Positions 49,286 through 58,073 of a stretch of 64,000 bases of DNA are shown one piece after another. Positions within the stretch are counted from its first letter, which is position 1. Each line of letters starts with the position of its first letter. Where the stretch lies: the NCBI RefSeq assembly GCF_018070565.1, contig NZ_JAGPXL010000017.1, positions 1 through 64,000 on the forward strand, written 5' to 3'. Source of the DNA: Streptomyces sp. B93. GTDB lineage: Bacteria; Actinomycetota; Actinomycetes; Streptomycetales; Streptomycetaceae. Position numbers and translations under genes: made by a program. The notes under the pieces are model-generated. The model was not told the origin of the DNA. It ran no database searches and was given only the letters and a program-made list of their open reading frames with translations.

Positions 49286-52090
49286 ATGACAGAGGACCTC
49301 TCACCGGCCGAGCGGTACGCGGCAGCCCGGAAGCGGGCTGTCGAGCAGGCCACCGCGCTCGCGTCCTTCCGCGAGATGTACGACTTCGGCCTCGACCCCT
49401 TCCAGATCGAGGCCTGCCAGGCCCTCGAGGCGGGGAAGGGCGTGCTGGTCGCCGCCCCCACGGGCTCCGGCAAGACGATCGTCGGCGAGTTCGCCGTCCA
49501 TCTCGCCCTGGAACAGGGCAGGAAGTGCTTCTACACCACCCCCATCAAGGCGCTGTCCAACCAGAAGTACGCCGACCTGTGCCGCCGTTACGGCTCCGGC
49601 AAGGTAGGCCTGCTCACCGGCGACAACAGCGTCAACTCCGACGCCCCCGTGGTCGTGATGACCACCGAGGTGCTGCGGAACATGCTGTACGCGGGCTCCC
49701 AGACGCTGCTGGGGCTCGGCTATGTGGTGATGGACGAGGTGCACTACCTGTCCGACCGGTTCCGGGGCGCCGTATGGGAAGAGGTGATCATCCACCTTCC
49801 GGAGTCGGTGACGCTGGTGTCGCTGTCGGCGACGGTGTCGAACGCCGAGGAGTTCGGTGACTGGCTGGACACCGTCCGTGGTGACACCGAGGTCATCGTC
49901 TCCGAGCACCGGCCGGTGCCGCTGTTCCAGCACGTGCTCGCCGGGCGGCGGATGTACGACCTGTTCGAGGAGGGCGAGGGCCAGAAGAAGGCCGTCAACC
50001 CCGACCTCACCCGGCTGGCGCGGATGGAGGCCACCCGGCCCTCGTACCAGGACCGGCGGCGTGGGCGCGCGATGCGCGAGGCCGACCGGGAGCGGGAGCG
50101 GCGGCAGCGCTCGCGCGTGTGGACGCCCGGCAGACCCGAGGTCATAGAGCGGCTCGACGCCGAGGGGCTGCTGCCCGCGATCACCTTCATCTTCAGCCGG
50201 GCCGCCTGCGAGGCCGCGGTCCAGCAGTGCCTGTACGCGGGACTGCGGCTGAACGACGAGGAGGCGCGCGAGAAGGTGCGCTCCCTGGTGGAGGAGCGGA
50301 CCGCGTCGATCCCGGCGGAGGACCTGCACGTCCTCGGCTACTACGAGTGGCTGGAGGGCCTGGAGCGCGGTATCGCCGCGCACCACGCGGGCATGCTGCC
50401 GACCTTCAAGGAGGTCGTCGAGGAACTGTTCGTCCGGGGCCTGGTGAAGGCCGTCTTCGCCACCGAGACGCTGGCGCTGGGCATCAACATGCCCGCGCGG
50501 TCGGTGGTGCTGGAGAAGCTCGTCAAGTGGAACGGCGAGCAGCACGCCGACATCACCCCGGGCGAGTACACCCAGCTCACCGGGCGGGCCGGGCGGCGCG
50601 GCATCGACGTCGAGGGTCATGCGGTGGTGCTGTGGCAGCGGGGGATGAGCCCGGAGCACCTGGCGGGGCTCGCGGGGACGCGGACGTATCCGCTGCGGTC
50701 CAGCTTCAAACCGTCGTACAACATGGCGGTGAACCTGGTCGAGCAGTTCGGGCGGCACCGGTCGCGGGAACTGCTGGAGACGTCGTTCGCGCAGTTCCAG
50801 GCGGACCGTTCGGTGGTCGGGATCTCCCGGCAGGTGCAGCGCAACGAGGAGGGTCTGGAAGGCTACAAGGCCTCGATGACCTGCCATCTCGGGGACTTCG
50901 AGGAGTACGCGCGGCTGCGGCGGGAGCTGAAGGACCGCGAGACCGAGCTGGCCCGGCAGGGTGCCGTACAGCGCCGTGCGGAGGCGGCGGTTGCGCTGGA
51001 GCGGCTGAAGCCGGGCGACGTGATCCATGTGCCGACCGGGAAGTACGCCGGTCTGGCGCTGGTGCTGGACCCGGGGCTGCCCGCCGGTCGGTCCAACGGG
51101 CACCGCGGCTTCGAGCAGCACGACGGGCCGAGGCCGCTGGTGCTGACGGCGGAGCGGCAGGTCAAGCGGCTGGCGTCGATCGACTTCCCGGTGCCGGTGG
51201 AGGCGCTGGAGCGGATGCGGATCCCGAAGTCGTTCAACCCGCGTTCCCCGCAGTCCCGTCGGGACCTGGCGTCCGCGCTGCGCACCAAGGCGGGGCACAT
51301 CCCGGCGGAGCGGCAGCGCAAGCGGCGGTCGGCGGCGGCGGACGACCGGGAGATCGCCCGGCTGCGGACCGAGCTGCGGGCGCACCCCTGCCACGGCTGC
51401 AACGACCGTGAGGACCACGCCCGTTGGGCCGAGCGCTACTACCGGCTGCTGCGGGACACCTCGCAGCTGGAGCGGCGGATCGAGGGGCGCACCAACACCA
51501 TCGCGCGGACCTTCGACCGGATCGTGGCGCTGCTGACCGAGCTGGACTACCTGCGGGACAACGAGGTCACCGAGCACGGCAAGCGGCTGGCGCGGCTGTA
51601 CGGCGAGCTGGACCTGCTGGCGAGCGAGTGCCTGCGCGAAGGCGTCTGGGAGGGGCTGGCCCCCGCCGAACTGGCCGCGTGCGTCTCGGCGTTGGTGTAC
51701 GAGTCGCGGGTCGCGGACGACGCGATGGCGCCGAAGCTGCCGTCGGGGAAGGCGAAGGCCGCGCTGGGCGAGATGGTGCGGATCTGGGGCCGTCTGGACG
51801 CGCTGGAGGAGGACTTCCGGATCACGCAGACCGAGGGCGTCGGACAGCGGGAGCCGGATCTCGGGTTCGCGTGGGCGGCGTACATGTGGGCCAGCGGCAA
51901 GGGCCTCGACGAGGTGCTGCGGGAGGCGGAGATGCCCGCCGGTGACTTCGTGCGCTGGTGCAAGCAGGTCATCGACGTGCTGGGGCAGATCCAGGCGGCG
52001 GCGCCCGCGGGGTCGACGGTGGTGAAGAACGCCCGCAAGGCCGTGGACGGTCTGCTGCGCGGGGTCGTCGCCTACTCGTCCGTGGGCTGA
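49286..52090 (+). CDS. helY: Ski2-like DEAD/DEAH-box helicase HelY
   Basis: ATP-dependent superfamily 2 helicase, 934 aa, orthologue of M. tuberculosis HelY (Rv2092c). Walker A is APTGSGKT (57-64), motif II is VVMDEVHYLSD, motif III is SLSATVSNAEEF, and the C-terminal RecA fold ends with QLTGRAGRRGID. The C-terminal third is the Ski2-type winged-helix and DSHCT-like region. The N-terminal start MTEDLSPAERY is chosen because a PafBC-type promoter lies just before it. Role probably in RNA or DNA remodelling after damage. A strong hairpin follows. Confidence 0.94.
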   Translation: MTEDLSPAERYAAARKRAVEQATALASFREMYDFGLDPFQIEACQALEAGKGVLVAAPTGSGKTIVGEFAVHLALEQGRKCFYTTPIKALSNQKYADLCRRYGSGKVGLLTGDNSVNSDAPVVVMTTEVLRNMLYAGSQTLLGLGYVVMDEVHYLSDRFRGAVWEEVIIHLPESVTLVSLSATVSNAEEFGDWLDTVRGDTEVIVSEHRPVPLFQHVLAGRRMYDLFEEGEGQKKAVNPDLTRLARMEATRPSYQDRRRGRAMREADRERERRQRSRVWTPGRPEVIERLDAEGLLPAITFIFSRAACEAAVQQCLYAGLRLNDEEAREKVRSLVEERTASIPAEDLHVLGYYEWLEGLERGIAAHHAGMLPTFKEVVEELFVRGLVKAVFATETLALGINMPARSVVLEKLVKWNGEQHADITPGEYTQLTGRAGRRGIDVEGHAVVLWQRGMSPEHLAGLAGTRTYPLRSSFKPSYNMAVNLVEQFGRHRSRELLETSFAQFQADRSVVGISRQVQRNEEGLEGYKASMTCHLGDFEEYARLRRELKDRETELARQGAVQRRAEAAVALERLKPGDVIHVPTGKYAGLALVLDPGLPAGRSNGHRGFEQHDGPRPLVLTAERQVKRLASIDFPVPVEALERMRIPKSFNPRSPQSRRDLASALRTKAGHIPAERQRKRRSAAADDREIARLRTELRAHPCHGCNDREDHARWAERYYRLLRDTSQLERRIEGRTNTIARTFDRIVALLTELDYLRDNEVTEHGKRLARLYGELDLLASECLREGVWEGLAPAELAACVSALVYESRVADDAMAPKLPSGKAKAALGEMVRIWGRLDALEEDFRITQTEGVGQREPDLGFAWAAYMWASGKGLDEVLREAEMPAGDFVRWCKQVIDVLGQIQAAAPAGSTVVKNARKAVDGLLRGVVAYSSVG

Positions 52091-52435
52091 CGGGGCAGGG
52101 CCTCAGGGCCGGGCCGGGGCGGTGACGCCCCGCCCGGCCCTTTGTCGTGGCCGGAGGGTTCCCTCACCCGTGACGGTGAGCGGATTTCGTACGCCCGTAC
52201 GCCGTCACGGAATGTGTTCCCATGATCTCCGAGCGTGCAAATGGGCTTGAGGCTACTCCTGTCGTCCGGGTGTTTCAGGCGGTTGCGGAATATGACACGG
52301 CGATGATCCGGTCGGACTAAGCTCGCCCGCAGCGCACCGAGTTGAGGTGTATTCGGGCGTTTGTTCCCCCTTTGAGTCCTTGAGGTTCAGTCTGTCCCTG
52401 AGCCGTCCCCCAGCCGATTTGTCTTAGAGGCCCAC
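52091..52435. other. helY / conservon intergenic region
   Basis: 345 bp. It contains the helY terminator (52106-52143) and an interrupted inverted repeat of CCGTGACGG/CCGTCACGG type around 52169-52210, followed by the A/T-richer stretch that should hold the rarA promoter. I cannot identify its -35/-10 reliably and see no gene. Confidence 0.5.
52106..52143 (+). terminator. Terminator of helY
   Basis: About 15 bp of GC stem with one bulged C (52106-52121 with 52126-52140), GTGA loop, followed by TTT. Confidence 0.75.
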
Positions 52436-54055
52436 ATGGTGAGTGTCTATACCCCTCCCCGACACCATGAACTGCCCGACGCGCGATGGCTGTTGGTGCC
52501 CGCCATAGTGATGGCGGCGGCGACCGGTGCCGCCGTCGCACTGGTGTCGCGGCCGGCGCAGTACGTGATCGGGGCGTGCGGTGCCGTGGCCGTGCTGCTG
52601 CTGCTCGTGCTCGCCGCCGTGGCGGCGCGACGCGGCCGTGTGGTGCGCAATCTCCAGGTCGACCACGCCCGTCACCTCGCGTACTGGGAGCGGCGTTTCA
52701 ACACCCAGCAGGAGGTGATGGACAACTTCGCCGACGACGTCGTGCCGGAGGCGTTCAGGCGGATGGTGGGCGGCGTCTCACCGGACGAGGTCCTCCGCCA
52801 GCTGGGCGACTACCACGAGCGCTACCGGGAACTGCCCGAACCGCTGCGGGCGCTGCTCTACGAGGTCATGCGCATCGTCGACCAGGAGCAGGCCATGCGC
52901 GACTCCCTGGCCCGGTCGTTCGTCGACGTCGCCCGCCGCATCCAGGCGATCATCCACCAGCAGAACGACGAACTGCGGGAGATGGAGGAGGATCACGGCA
53001 CCAACCCGGCCGTCTTCGACGACCTGCTCCGCCTCGACCACGGCACCGCGCTGATCGGCCGTCTCGCCGACTCCGTCGGTGTCCTCGGCGGTGGCCGGCC
53101 CGGCCGTCAGTGGCCGCTGCCCGTGTCGCTGTACAGCACCCTGCGCGGGGCGATGTCCCGCATCCTGGAGTTCCGCCGGATCACGCTGGACAACGTGCCG
53201 CGCATCAGCGTCAAGGGCATCTACGTCGAACCCGTCATCCACGCCTGCGCGGAGCTGTTCGACAACGCCACCCGTTACTCGCCCCCGCAGAGCAAGGTGC
53301 ACGTCACCGCGGTCGAGGTGCAGTCCGGCATCGCCATCGAGATCGAGGACTCCGGGGTCAGCTTCAACGAGGAGACCCGCAACCGCGTCGAGGGCCTGGT
53401 CGCGGAGGCCATGGAGGGCATCGACATCCAGGAGATCGACAAGGCCCCCCGCCTCGGCCTCGCCGTCGTCGGACGGCTGTGCAAGACGTACAAGATGCAG
53501 GTTCAGCTGCGGCCCTCCGCGTACGGCGGGGTCCGTGCCGTGCTCGTCGTCCCGATGAACATGCTCACCTACGAGCGCGGCGTCGGCCTCGCCCACGGCA
53601 TCGGCGCCATCTCGCTGCCCACCGCCTCGGCCGAGATCCCGCCCGGCCCCAACCGGCCGCCCAAGAAGCGCCGCCCCACCGCCCCGAAGGTGCGGGCGAG
53701 CGCCGAGACGGAGGACGAGGGCCCGGTCATCACCGAGTGGACGGAGAACGGCCTGCCGCAGCGCCGCAGCCGGGTGCTCATCCCGCCGCACGAGCAGCGG
53801 ATCATGGCGTACCGCGCGCAGGCGCAGCAGGAGAAGGCCGAGCGGGAGGCCGCCGAGCGCGCGGCGCTCGCGGGACGGATGCCGGAGCCGGAGCCCGAAC
53901 CCGAGCCCAAGGAGGAGCAGCCGCCGCCCGGACTGTGGGTCGAGGCCTTCTTCGAGGGACTGAAACGACCGGCCTCCTATTACGACGCCCCCACGCCAGA
54001 GCCGACCGACGAGCGGGCCCGCCCCGAGGCCGAAGACGAGAGGGACCCCAAGTGA
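52436..54055 (+). CDS. rarA: Conservon sensor kinase-like protein RarA (CvnA9)
   Basis: First gene of conservon 9, a G-protein-like signalling set that affects aerial mycelium formation in S. coelicolor. 539 aa with two N-terminal membrane segments (about 18-36 and 44-65), a helical linker and a histidine-kinase-type ATPase domain: N box ELFDNATRYSPP, G box IEIEDSGVSFNEE and a C-terminal GLAVVGRLCKTY. The long Pro/Glu-rich tail (PEPEPEPKEEQPPP) is disordered. The canonical phosphorylated-His box is not obvious; LLRLDHGTALIGRLADS is the likely equivalent. Stop overlaps rarB by one base. Confidence 0.92.
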   Translation: MVSVYTPPRHHELPDARWLLVPAIVMAAATGAAVALVSRPAQYVIGACGAVAVLLLLVLAAVAARRGRVVRNLQVDHARHLAYWERRFNTQQEVMDNFADDVVPEAFRRMVGGVSPDEVLRQLGDYHERYRELPEPLRALLYEVMRIVDQEQAMRDSLARSFVDVARRIQAIIHQQNDELREMEEDHGTNPAVFDDLLRLDHGTALIGRLADSVGVLGGGRPGRQWPLPVSLYSTLRGAMSRILEFRRITLDNVPRISVKGIYVEPVIHACAELFDNATRYSPPQSKVHVTAVEVQSGIAIEIEDSGVSFNEETRNRVEGLVAEAMEGIDIQEIDKAPRLGLAVVGRLCKTYKMQVQLRPSAYGGVRAVLVVPMNMLTYERGVGLAHGIGAISLPTASAEIPPGPNRPPKKRRPTAPKVRASAETEDEGPVITEWTENGLPQRRSRVLIPPHEQRIMAYRAQAQQEKAEREAAERAALAGRMPEPEPEPEPKEEQPPPGLWVEAFFEGLKRPASYYDAPTPEPTDERARPEAEDERDPK

Positions 54056-54459
54056 TGGAGTACCGACGGAACATCGACTGGATGCTCACGGACCTCAACA
54101 AGGGCGTCCCCGGCATCCAGATGATCGTGGTGCTCTCCGCCGACGGGCTGCGCATCGCCCGCCAGGGCGGTGACCCCGACACCGCGGACCGGGTGGCCGC
54201 CGCCTGCGCCGGGCTCCAGAGTCTGGCCAGCGCCATCTCCGACGAGATCGTGACCAGCGACGGGGAGATGCGCATGATCCTCATCGAGGTCAACGGCGGC
54301 TACTTCTACCTGATGGCGGCGGGCCCCAACGCCTATCTGGCGGTGCTCTCCGACATCCGTACCGAGCCCGGGATGATGAGTTCGCGGATGCGCGACCTCG
54401 TCGCCCGGCTCGGGCCGCACCTGACCAGTCCGCCCAGGCGGAACGGGAAGGTCGTATGA
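54055..54459 (+). CDS. rarB: Roadblock/LC7-domain protein RarB (CvnB9)
   Basis: A 134-aa roadblock/LC7 domain protein, the MglB-like GTPase-activating or scaffold component of the conservon. Features: NIDWMLTDLNKGVPGIQMIVVLSADGL, DEIVTSDGEMRMILIEVNGGYFYLM. It probably bridges the sensor and the GTPase on the cytoplasmic membrane face. The ATG at 54055 overlaps the rarA stop, and its own stop overlaps the rarC ATG, showing a tightly coupled operon. Confidence 0.92.
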   Translation: MEYRRNIDWMLTDLNKGVPGIQMIVVLSADGLRIARQGGDPDTADRVAAACAGLQSLASAISDEIVTSDGEMRMILIEVNGGYFYLMAAGPNAYLAVLSDIRTEPGMMSSRMRDLVARLGPHLTSPPRRNGKVV

Positions 54460-54881
54460 CTCCTCCGAAACGACAGCGGCGCCTCCCGGAGCAGGCACCG
54501 CCGCAGCCGCAGGCGCCCTCCGAGGCGGACCCGTCGCAGTCCGGCGACGACCCGGACAAGCCCCCCAACCCCGAACGCCTCTTCGTGATCGGCGGGGACG
54601 GCGAGCGCGGGCTGCTCGACCTGGTCGCGTTAGTCGTGGCGCGCGCCGAACCGAAGGCCTCCACCACCCCGGAGCAGGCCGCCGTCCTCAGGCTGTGCGT
54701 CGCCCCCCTGTCCGTGGCCGAGATCTCGGCCTATCTGAACCTGCCGTACAGCGTGGTGTCCGCGCTGCTCACCGACATGCTGACGGCCGAACTGATCCAG
54801 GCGCGCGCCCCGATCGTCCGCCAGGCGCTCCCTGACCGTTCCATCCTCGAAGCGGTGATGCATGGACTTCAAAAGCTCTGA
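54456..54881 (+). CDS. rarC: DUF742 protein RarC (CvnC9)
   Basis: A 141-aa DUF742 protein, the third component of actinomycete conservons. Residues 1-45 are Pro/Gln-rich. The C-terminal part forms a winged helix-like domain (EQAAVLRLCVAPLSVAEISAYLNLPYSVVSALL). It starts with ATGA overlapping rarB and extends 20 bases into rarD. The family has no enzymatic role known; it probably acts as an adaptor. Confidence 0.9.
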   Translation: MTPPKRQRRLPEQAPPQPQAPSEADPSQSGDDPDKPPNPERLFVIGGDGERGLLDLVALVVARAEPKASTTPEQAAVLRLCVAPLSVAEISAYLNLPYSVVSALLTDMLTAELIQARAPIVRQALPDRSILEAVMHGLQKL

Positions 54882-55482
54882 CACCGTCCCGGGCCCGCGC
54901 ACCGAGGACCATCTGCCGCACACCACCCAGGCGGCGGTGAAGATCGTCATCGTGGGCGGCTTCGGGGTCGGCAAGACCACCATGGTGGGCTCGGTCAGCG
55001 AGATCAAACCGCTGACCACCGAGGAGACCATGACCCAGGCCGGGGTCGGCATCGACGACGACCGCGGCTCCGACTCCAAGACCGCCACCACGGTCGCCAT
55101 GGACTTCGGCCGTATCAGCCTCACCCGGGAACTCGTGCTGTACCTCTTCGGCACCCCCGGCCAGGAACGCTTCTGGTTCCTGTGGAACGGGCTGTTCGAG
55201 GGCGCGCTGGGCGCGGTCGTCCTGGTCGACACCCGCCGTCTGGAGGTCAGCTACGACGTCATGGGGCGGCTGGAGGAGCGCGGGGTGCCGTTCGTGGTGG
55301 CCATCAACACCTTCCCGGACGCGCCCCGTTACCCCCTCGACGAACTGCGCACCGCGCTCGACCTGGCCCCCGAGATCCCGATCGTGGAGTGCGACGCCCG
55401 GCGCCGTGCCTCCAGCCGCGACACGCTGATGACCCTGATGCGCTTCCTGTACGCCCTCACCACGCGCGGCGCGCTCACCTGA
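54862..55482 (+). CDS. rarD: Conservon small GTPase RarD (CvnD9)
   Basis: A 206-aa Ras-like P-loop GTPase, the switch of the conservon. P-loop GGFGVGKTT (about 34-42), switch II GTPGQERFWF, and the FVVAINTFPDAPRY segment stands at the NKxD specificity position. Lys-x-Asp is not conserved there, as in other CvnD proteins, so base specificity may be relaxed. The nearly complete operon overlap suggests stoichiometric production with RarA-C. It precedes the P450 gene by 63 bp. Confidence 0.92.
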   Translation: MDFKSSDTVPGPRTEDHLPHTTQAAVKIVIVGGFGVGKTTMVGSVSEIKPLTTEETMTQAGVGIDDDRGSDSKTATTVAMDFGRISLTRELVLYLFGTPGQERFWFLWNGLFEGALGAVVLVDTRRLEVSYDVMGRLEERGVPFVVAINTFPDAPRYPLDELRTALDLAPEIPIVECDARRRASSRDTLMTLMRFLYALTTRGALT

Positions 55483-55545
55483 CGCGGCACGCCGCGCGGC
55501 CGGTCCCGGTACGCCCCGTACCCGAGCTTTCGAAAGCGACTCGCT

Positions 55546-57030
55546 GTGACGTCTGAATCCCCAACCCCGACCGATGCGGCCGACTCCGCCATCGGTCCGC
55601 CGCCCGAATGCCCCGCGCACGCCCTCGGTCCCGGGGGAGTGCACCGACTGTACGGCCCGGGGGCGGCGGACCTCCGCTCCCTCTACGAGACCCTGCGCGA
55701 GCAGCACGGCCCCGTGGCACCCGTGCTGCTGCACGACGACGTACCGATGTGGGTGGTCCTCGGCCACGCGGAGAACCTGCAACTGGTGCGTTCGCCCACC
55801 CAGTTCTCCCGCGACAGCCGCATCTGGACGCCGCTGCGGGACGGCGCGGTCAAGCCCGACCACCCGCTCATGCCGCACATCGCCTGGCAGCCGATCTGCT
55901 CGCACGCCGAGGGCGACGAGCACAAGCGGCTGCGCGGCGCGGTCAACGGCGCCATGACGACCATCGACTTCCGCAGCCTGAGGCGGCACATCAACCGCTA
56001 CAGCCAGATGCTCGTCAACCGCTTCTGCGAGGAGGGCGAGGCCGACCTCGTCGGCGAGTTCGCCGACCATCTGCCGATGGCGGTGATGTGCGAACTGCTC
56101 GGCATGGCCCGCGAGTACGACGACCGGATCGTGCACGCCGCCCGCGACATGCTCAAGGGCACCGAGACCGCCATCGCCAGCAACCAGTACATCGTGGACG
56201 CGCTGGGGCGGCTCGCCGCCGAGCGCCGGGCCCGGCCCGGCAAGGACCTGGCCAGCTACCTCATCACCCACCCCGCCGGGCTCACCGACGAGGAGGTCCG
56301 TGAACACCTGCGGGTGGTGCTCATCGCCGCCTACGAGGCCACCGCCAACCTGCTAGCCAACGCGCTGCGCATGGTCCTCACGGACCGGCGCTTCCGCGCC
56401 AAGCTCAACGGCGGCCAGCTCACCGTGCCCGAGGCGGTCGAGCAGTCGCTGTGGGACGAGCCGCCGTTCAGCACCGTCTTCGCCTACTTCGCCAAGCAGG
56501 ACACCGAGCTGGGCGGGCAGCGCATCCGGCGCGGCGACGGACTGCTGTTCGCGCCCGCCCCGGGCAACGTCGACCCCCGGGTGCGGCCCGACCTCACCGA
56601 GGGCATGCAGGGCAACCGCTCGCACCTGTCCTTCGGCGGCGGGCCGCACGAGTGTCCCGGGCAGGACATCGGCCGCGCCATCGCCGACGTCGGCGTGGAC
56701 GCGCTGCTGCTGCGGCTGCCGGACGTGGAGCTGGCCTGCCCGGCGGAGGAACTGCGCTGGACGGAGTCCATCTCCTCCCGGCACCTGGTGGAACTCCCCG
56801 TGGTCTTCGAACCCCGCGAGCAGCAGGACGTGTTCCAGAAGCCCTCCCTGCACGCGCTGCCGCGGCAGCGCTCCGTCTGGGAGATCAGCACCGGCGACAG
56901 CAGGCCCAGCGTCCCCGGCTCCGCGGCGCAGCCCCCGCCGCCGGTACCGGTCGAGCCCGCCCTGCCACCGGAGCCCGTGGCCCGGGGCGGGGCCTGGCAG
57001 CGGCTGATGCGCTGGTGGCGGGGGTACTGA
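55546..57030 (+). CDS. rarE: Cytochrome P450, CYP157-type, lacking ExxR (RarE)
   Basis: Fifth gene of the conservon, 494 aa. The haem ligand Cys370 lies in FGGGPHECPGQDIGR. The K-helix position reads EQSLW (299-303) instead of the near-universal ExxR; CYP157 proteins are known for this loss. The oxygen-binding helix region (LRVVLIAAYEATANLLANAL) also lacks the usual acidic-Thr pair, having Glu-Ala-Thr. The C-terminal 90 residues are an additional Pro-rich, basic tail. Substrate unknown; a non-catalytic or unusual haem role in signalling is possible. Confidence 0.92.
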   Translation: MTSESPTPTDAADSAIGPPPECPAHALGPGGVHRLYGPGAADLRSLYETLREQHGPVAPVLLHDDVPMWVVLGHAENLQLVRSPTQFSRDSRIWTPLRDGAVKPDHPLMPHIAWQPICSHAEGDEHKRLRGAVNGAMTTIDFRSLRRHINRYSQMLVNRFCEEGEADLVGEFADHLPMAVMCELLGMAREYDDRIVHAARDMLKGTETAIASNQYIVDALGRLAAERRARPGKDLASYLITHPAGLTDEEVREHLRVVLIAAYEATANLLANALRMVLTDRRFRAKLNGGQLTVPEAVEQSLWDEPPFSTVFAYFAKQDTELGGQRIRRGDGLLFAPAPGNVDPRVRPDLTEGMQGNRSHLSFGGGPHECPGQDIGRAIADVGVDALLLRLPDVELACPAEELRWTESISSRHLVELPVVFEPREQQDVFQKPSLHALPRQRSVWEISTGDSRPSVPGSAAQPPPPVPVEPALPPEPVARGGAWQRLMRWWRGY

Positions 57031-57036
57031 GCGGCG

Positions 57037-57059
57037 CTCCCGCGAACACCCTGCGGGAG
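57037..57059. terminator. Short hairpin between rarE and the pseudouridine synthase gene
   Basis: 7-bp perfect stem (57037-57043 with 57053-57059), 9-nt loop, at a convergent junction. Confidence 0.5.
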
Positions 57060-57061
57060 TG

Positions 57062-58039
57062 TCAGCGGGCCGTCGGGCCGGGGGACCGGCCGACGGCCCA
57101 CTCCGGGTACGCGGACCACGCCTGGAGCGTCCGCCCGCTGCGGAAGCGGTGCCGTGCGCCGGTGACCGGGTCGGTGAACTCCAGCTCCCGGGCGAGCAGT
57201 TGGAGCGGTCGGCCGAAGTCGCCGGGTGGCACGGGCGGCGCCACCACGGGGTACAGGGGGTCGCCCAGGACCGGCACCCCGAGGGCGTTCATATGGACGC
57301 GCAGCTGGTGGGTCTGGCCGGTGGCGGGCAGCAGCCGGTAGCGGGCCGTGCCGTGCTCGGCGTGCGTCCGGAGCAGCTCGACCGTGCTCACCGCGTTCGG
57401 CTCGCCCGCCACCTCATGGGCCGTCAGCGAGCCGCGTTCCTTCACGATCCGGCTGCGCACCGTCCGGGGCAGGGCGAGCGCCGGGTCGTACGGTGCCACG
57501 GCCTCGTACTCCTTGTGGACCCGCCGGTCCCGGAACAGCGTCTGGTAGGCGCCGCGTTCCTCGGGCCGCACCGTGAACAGCACCAGGCCCGCCGTGAGCC
57601 GGTCCAGCCGGTGCGCGGCGCTCAGGGTGGGGATGCCCAGGTCGCGGCGGAGCCGGGCGAGCGCGGTCTCGGTGACATGGCTGCCGCGCGGGGTGGTGGC
57701 CAGGAAGTGCGGCTTGTCGGCGACGACGATGTGCTCGTCGCGGTGCACCACCGTGAGCGGGAACGGCACCGGCACCTCGGCGGGCAGCTCCCGGTGGAAC
57801 CACACATGCGTTCCCGGGGCGTAGGCCGCGTCCGGTGCCACGGGCCGTCCGTCCGCGCCGACGATCAGGCCGGAGGCCAGCATCGCGTCGATCTCACCGG
57901 GGCCCGCCCCGGTGAGCCGGGCCACCAGGTAGTCGCGGACGGTGGACCAGGCGCCGTCCGCGGGCATCCGCACCCGCACGGGGTCGATGCCGTCGCGCTG
58001 GGGGAGCGGTGGGGGCGGAGCGGGGGTTCTGCGTCTCAT
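57062..58039 (-). CDS. RluA-family pseudouridine synthase
   Basis: Converts uridine to pseudouridine in rRNA or tRNA; target not predictable. 325 aa. The N-terminus (RDYLVARLTGAGPGEIDAMLASGLIV) resembles an S4-like region. The catalytic Asp is in AAHRLDRLTAGLVLFT (HRLDR motif), and further family blocks are VHKEYEAVAPYD, KTH-like TGQTHQLRVHMNALGVPVLGDPLYP. ATG at 58039, preceded 19 bp upstream by the siderophore-interacting protein gene on the same strand. Confidence 0.9.
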   Translation of the reverse strand: MRRRTPAPPPPLPQRDGIDPVRVRMPADGAWSTVRDYLVARLTGAGPGEIDAMLASGLIVGADGRPVAPDAAYAPGTHVWFHRELPAEVPVPFPLTVVHRDEHIVVADKPHFLATTPRGSHVTETALARLRRDLGIPTLSAAHRLDRLTAGLVLFTVRPEERGAYQTLFRDRRVHKEYEAVAPYDPALALPRTVRSRIVKERGSLTAHEVAGEPNAVSTVELLRTHAEHGTARYRLLPATGQTHQLRVHMNALGVPVLGDPLYPVVAPPVPPGDFGRPLQLLARELEFTDPVTGARHRFRSGRTLQAWSAYPEWAVGRSPGPTAR

Positions 58040-58042
58040 GGT

Positions 58043-58073
58043 GCGCCGGCCGGCCGGGCTAGGCGGCCGGCGC
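58043..58073. terminator. Hairpin at the end of the siderophore-interacting protein gene
   Basis: Perfect 10-bp stem (58043-58052 with 58064-58073), 11-nt loop, spanning the stop codon. It may limit read-through into the pseudouridine synthase gene. Confidence 0.5.
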
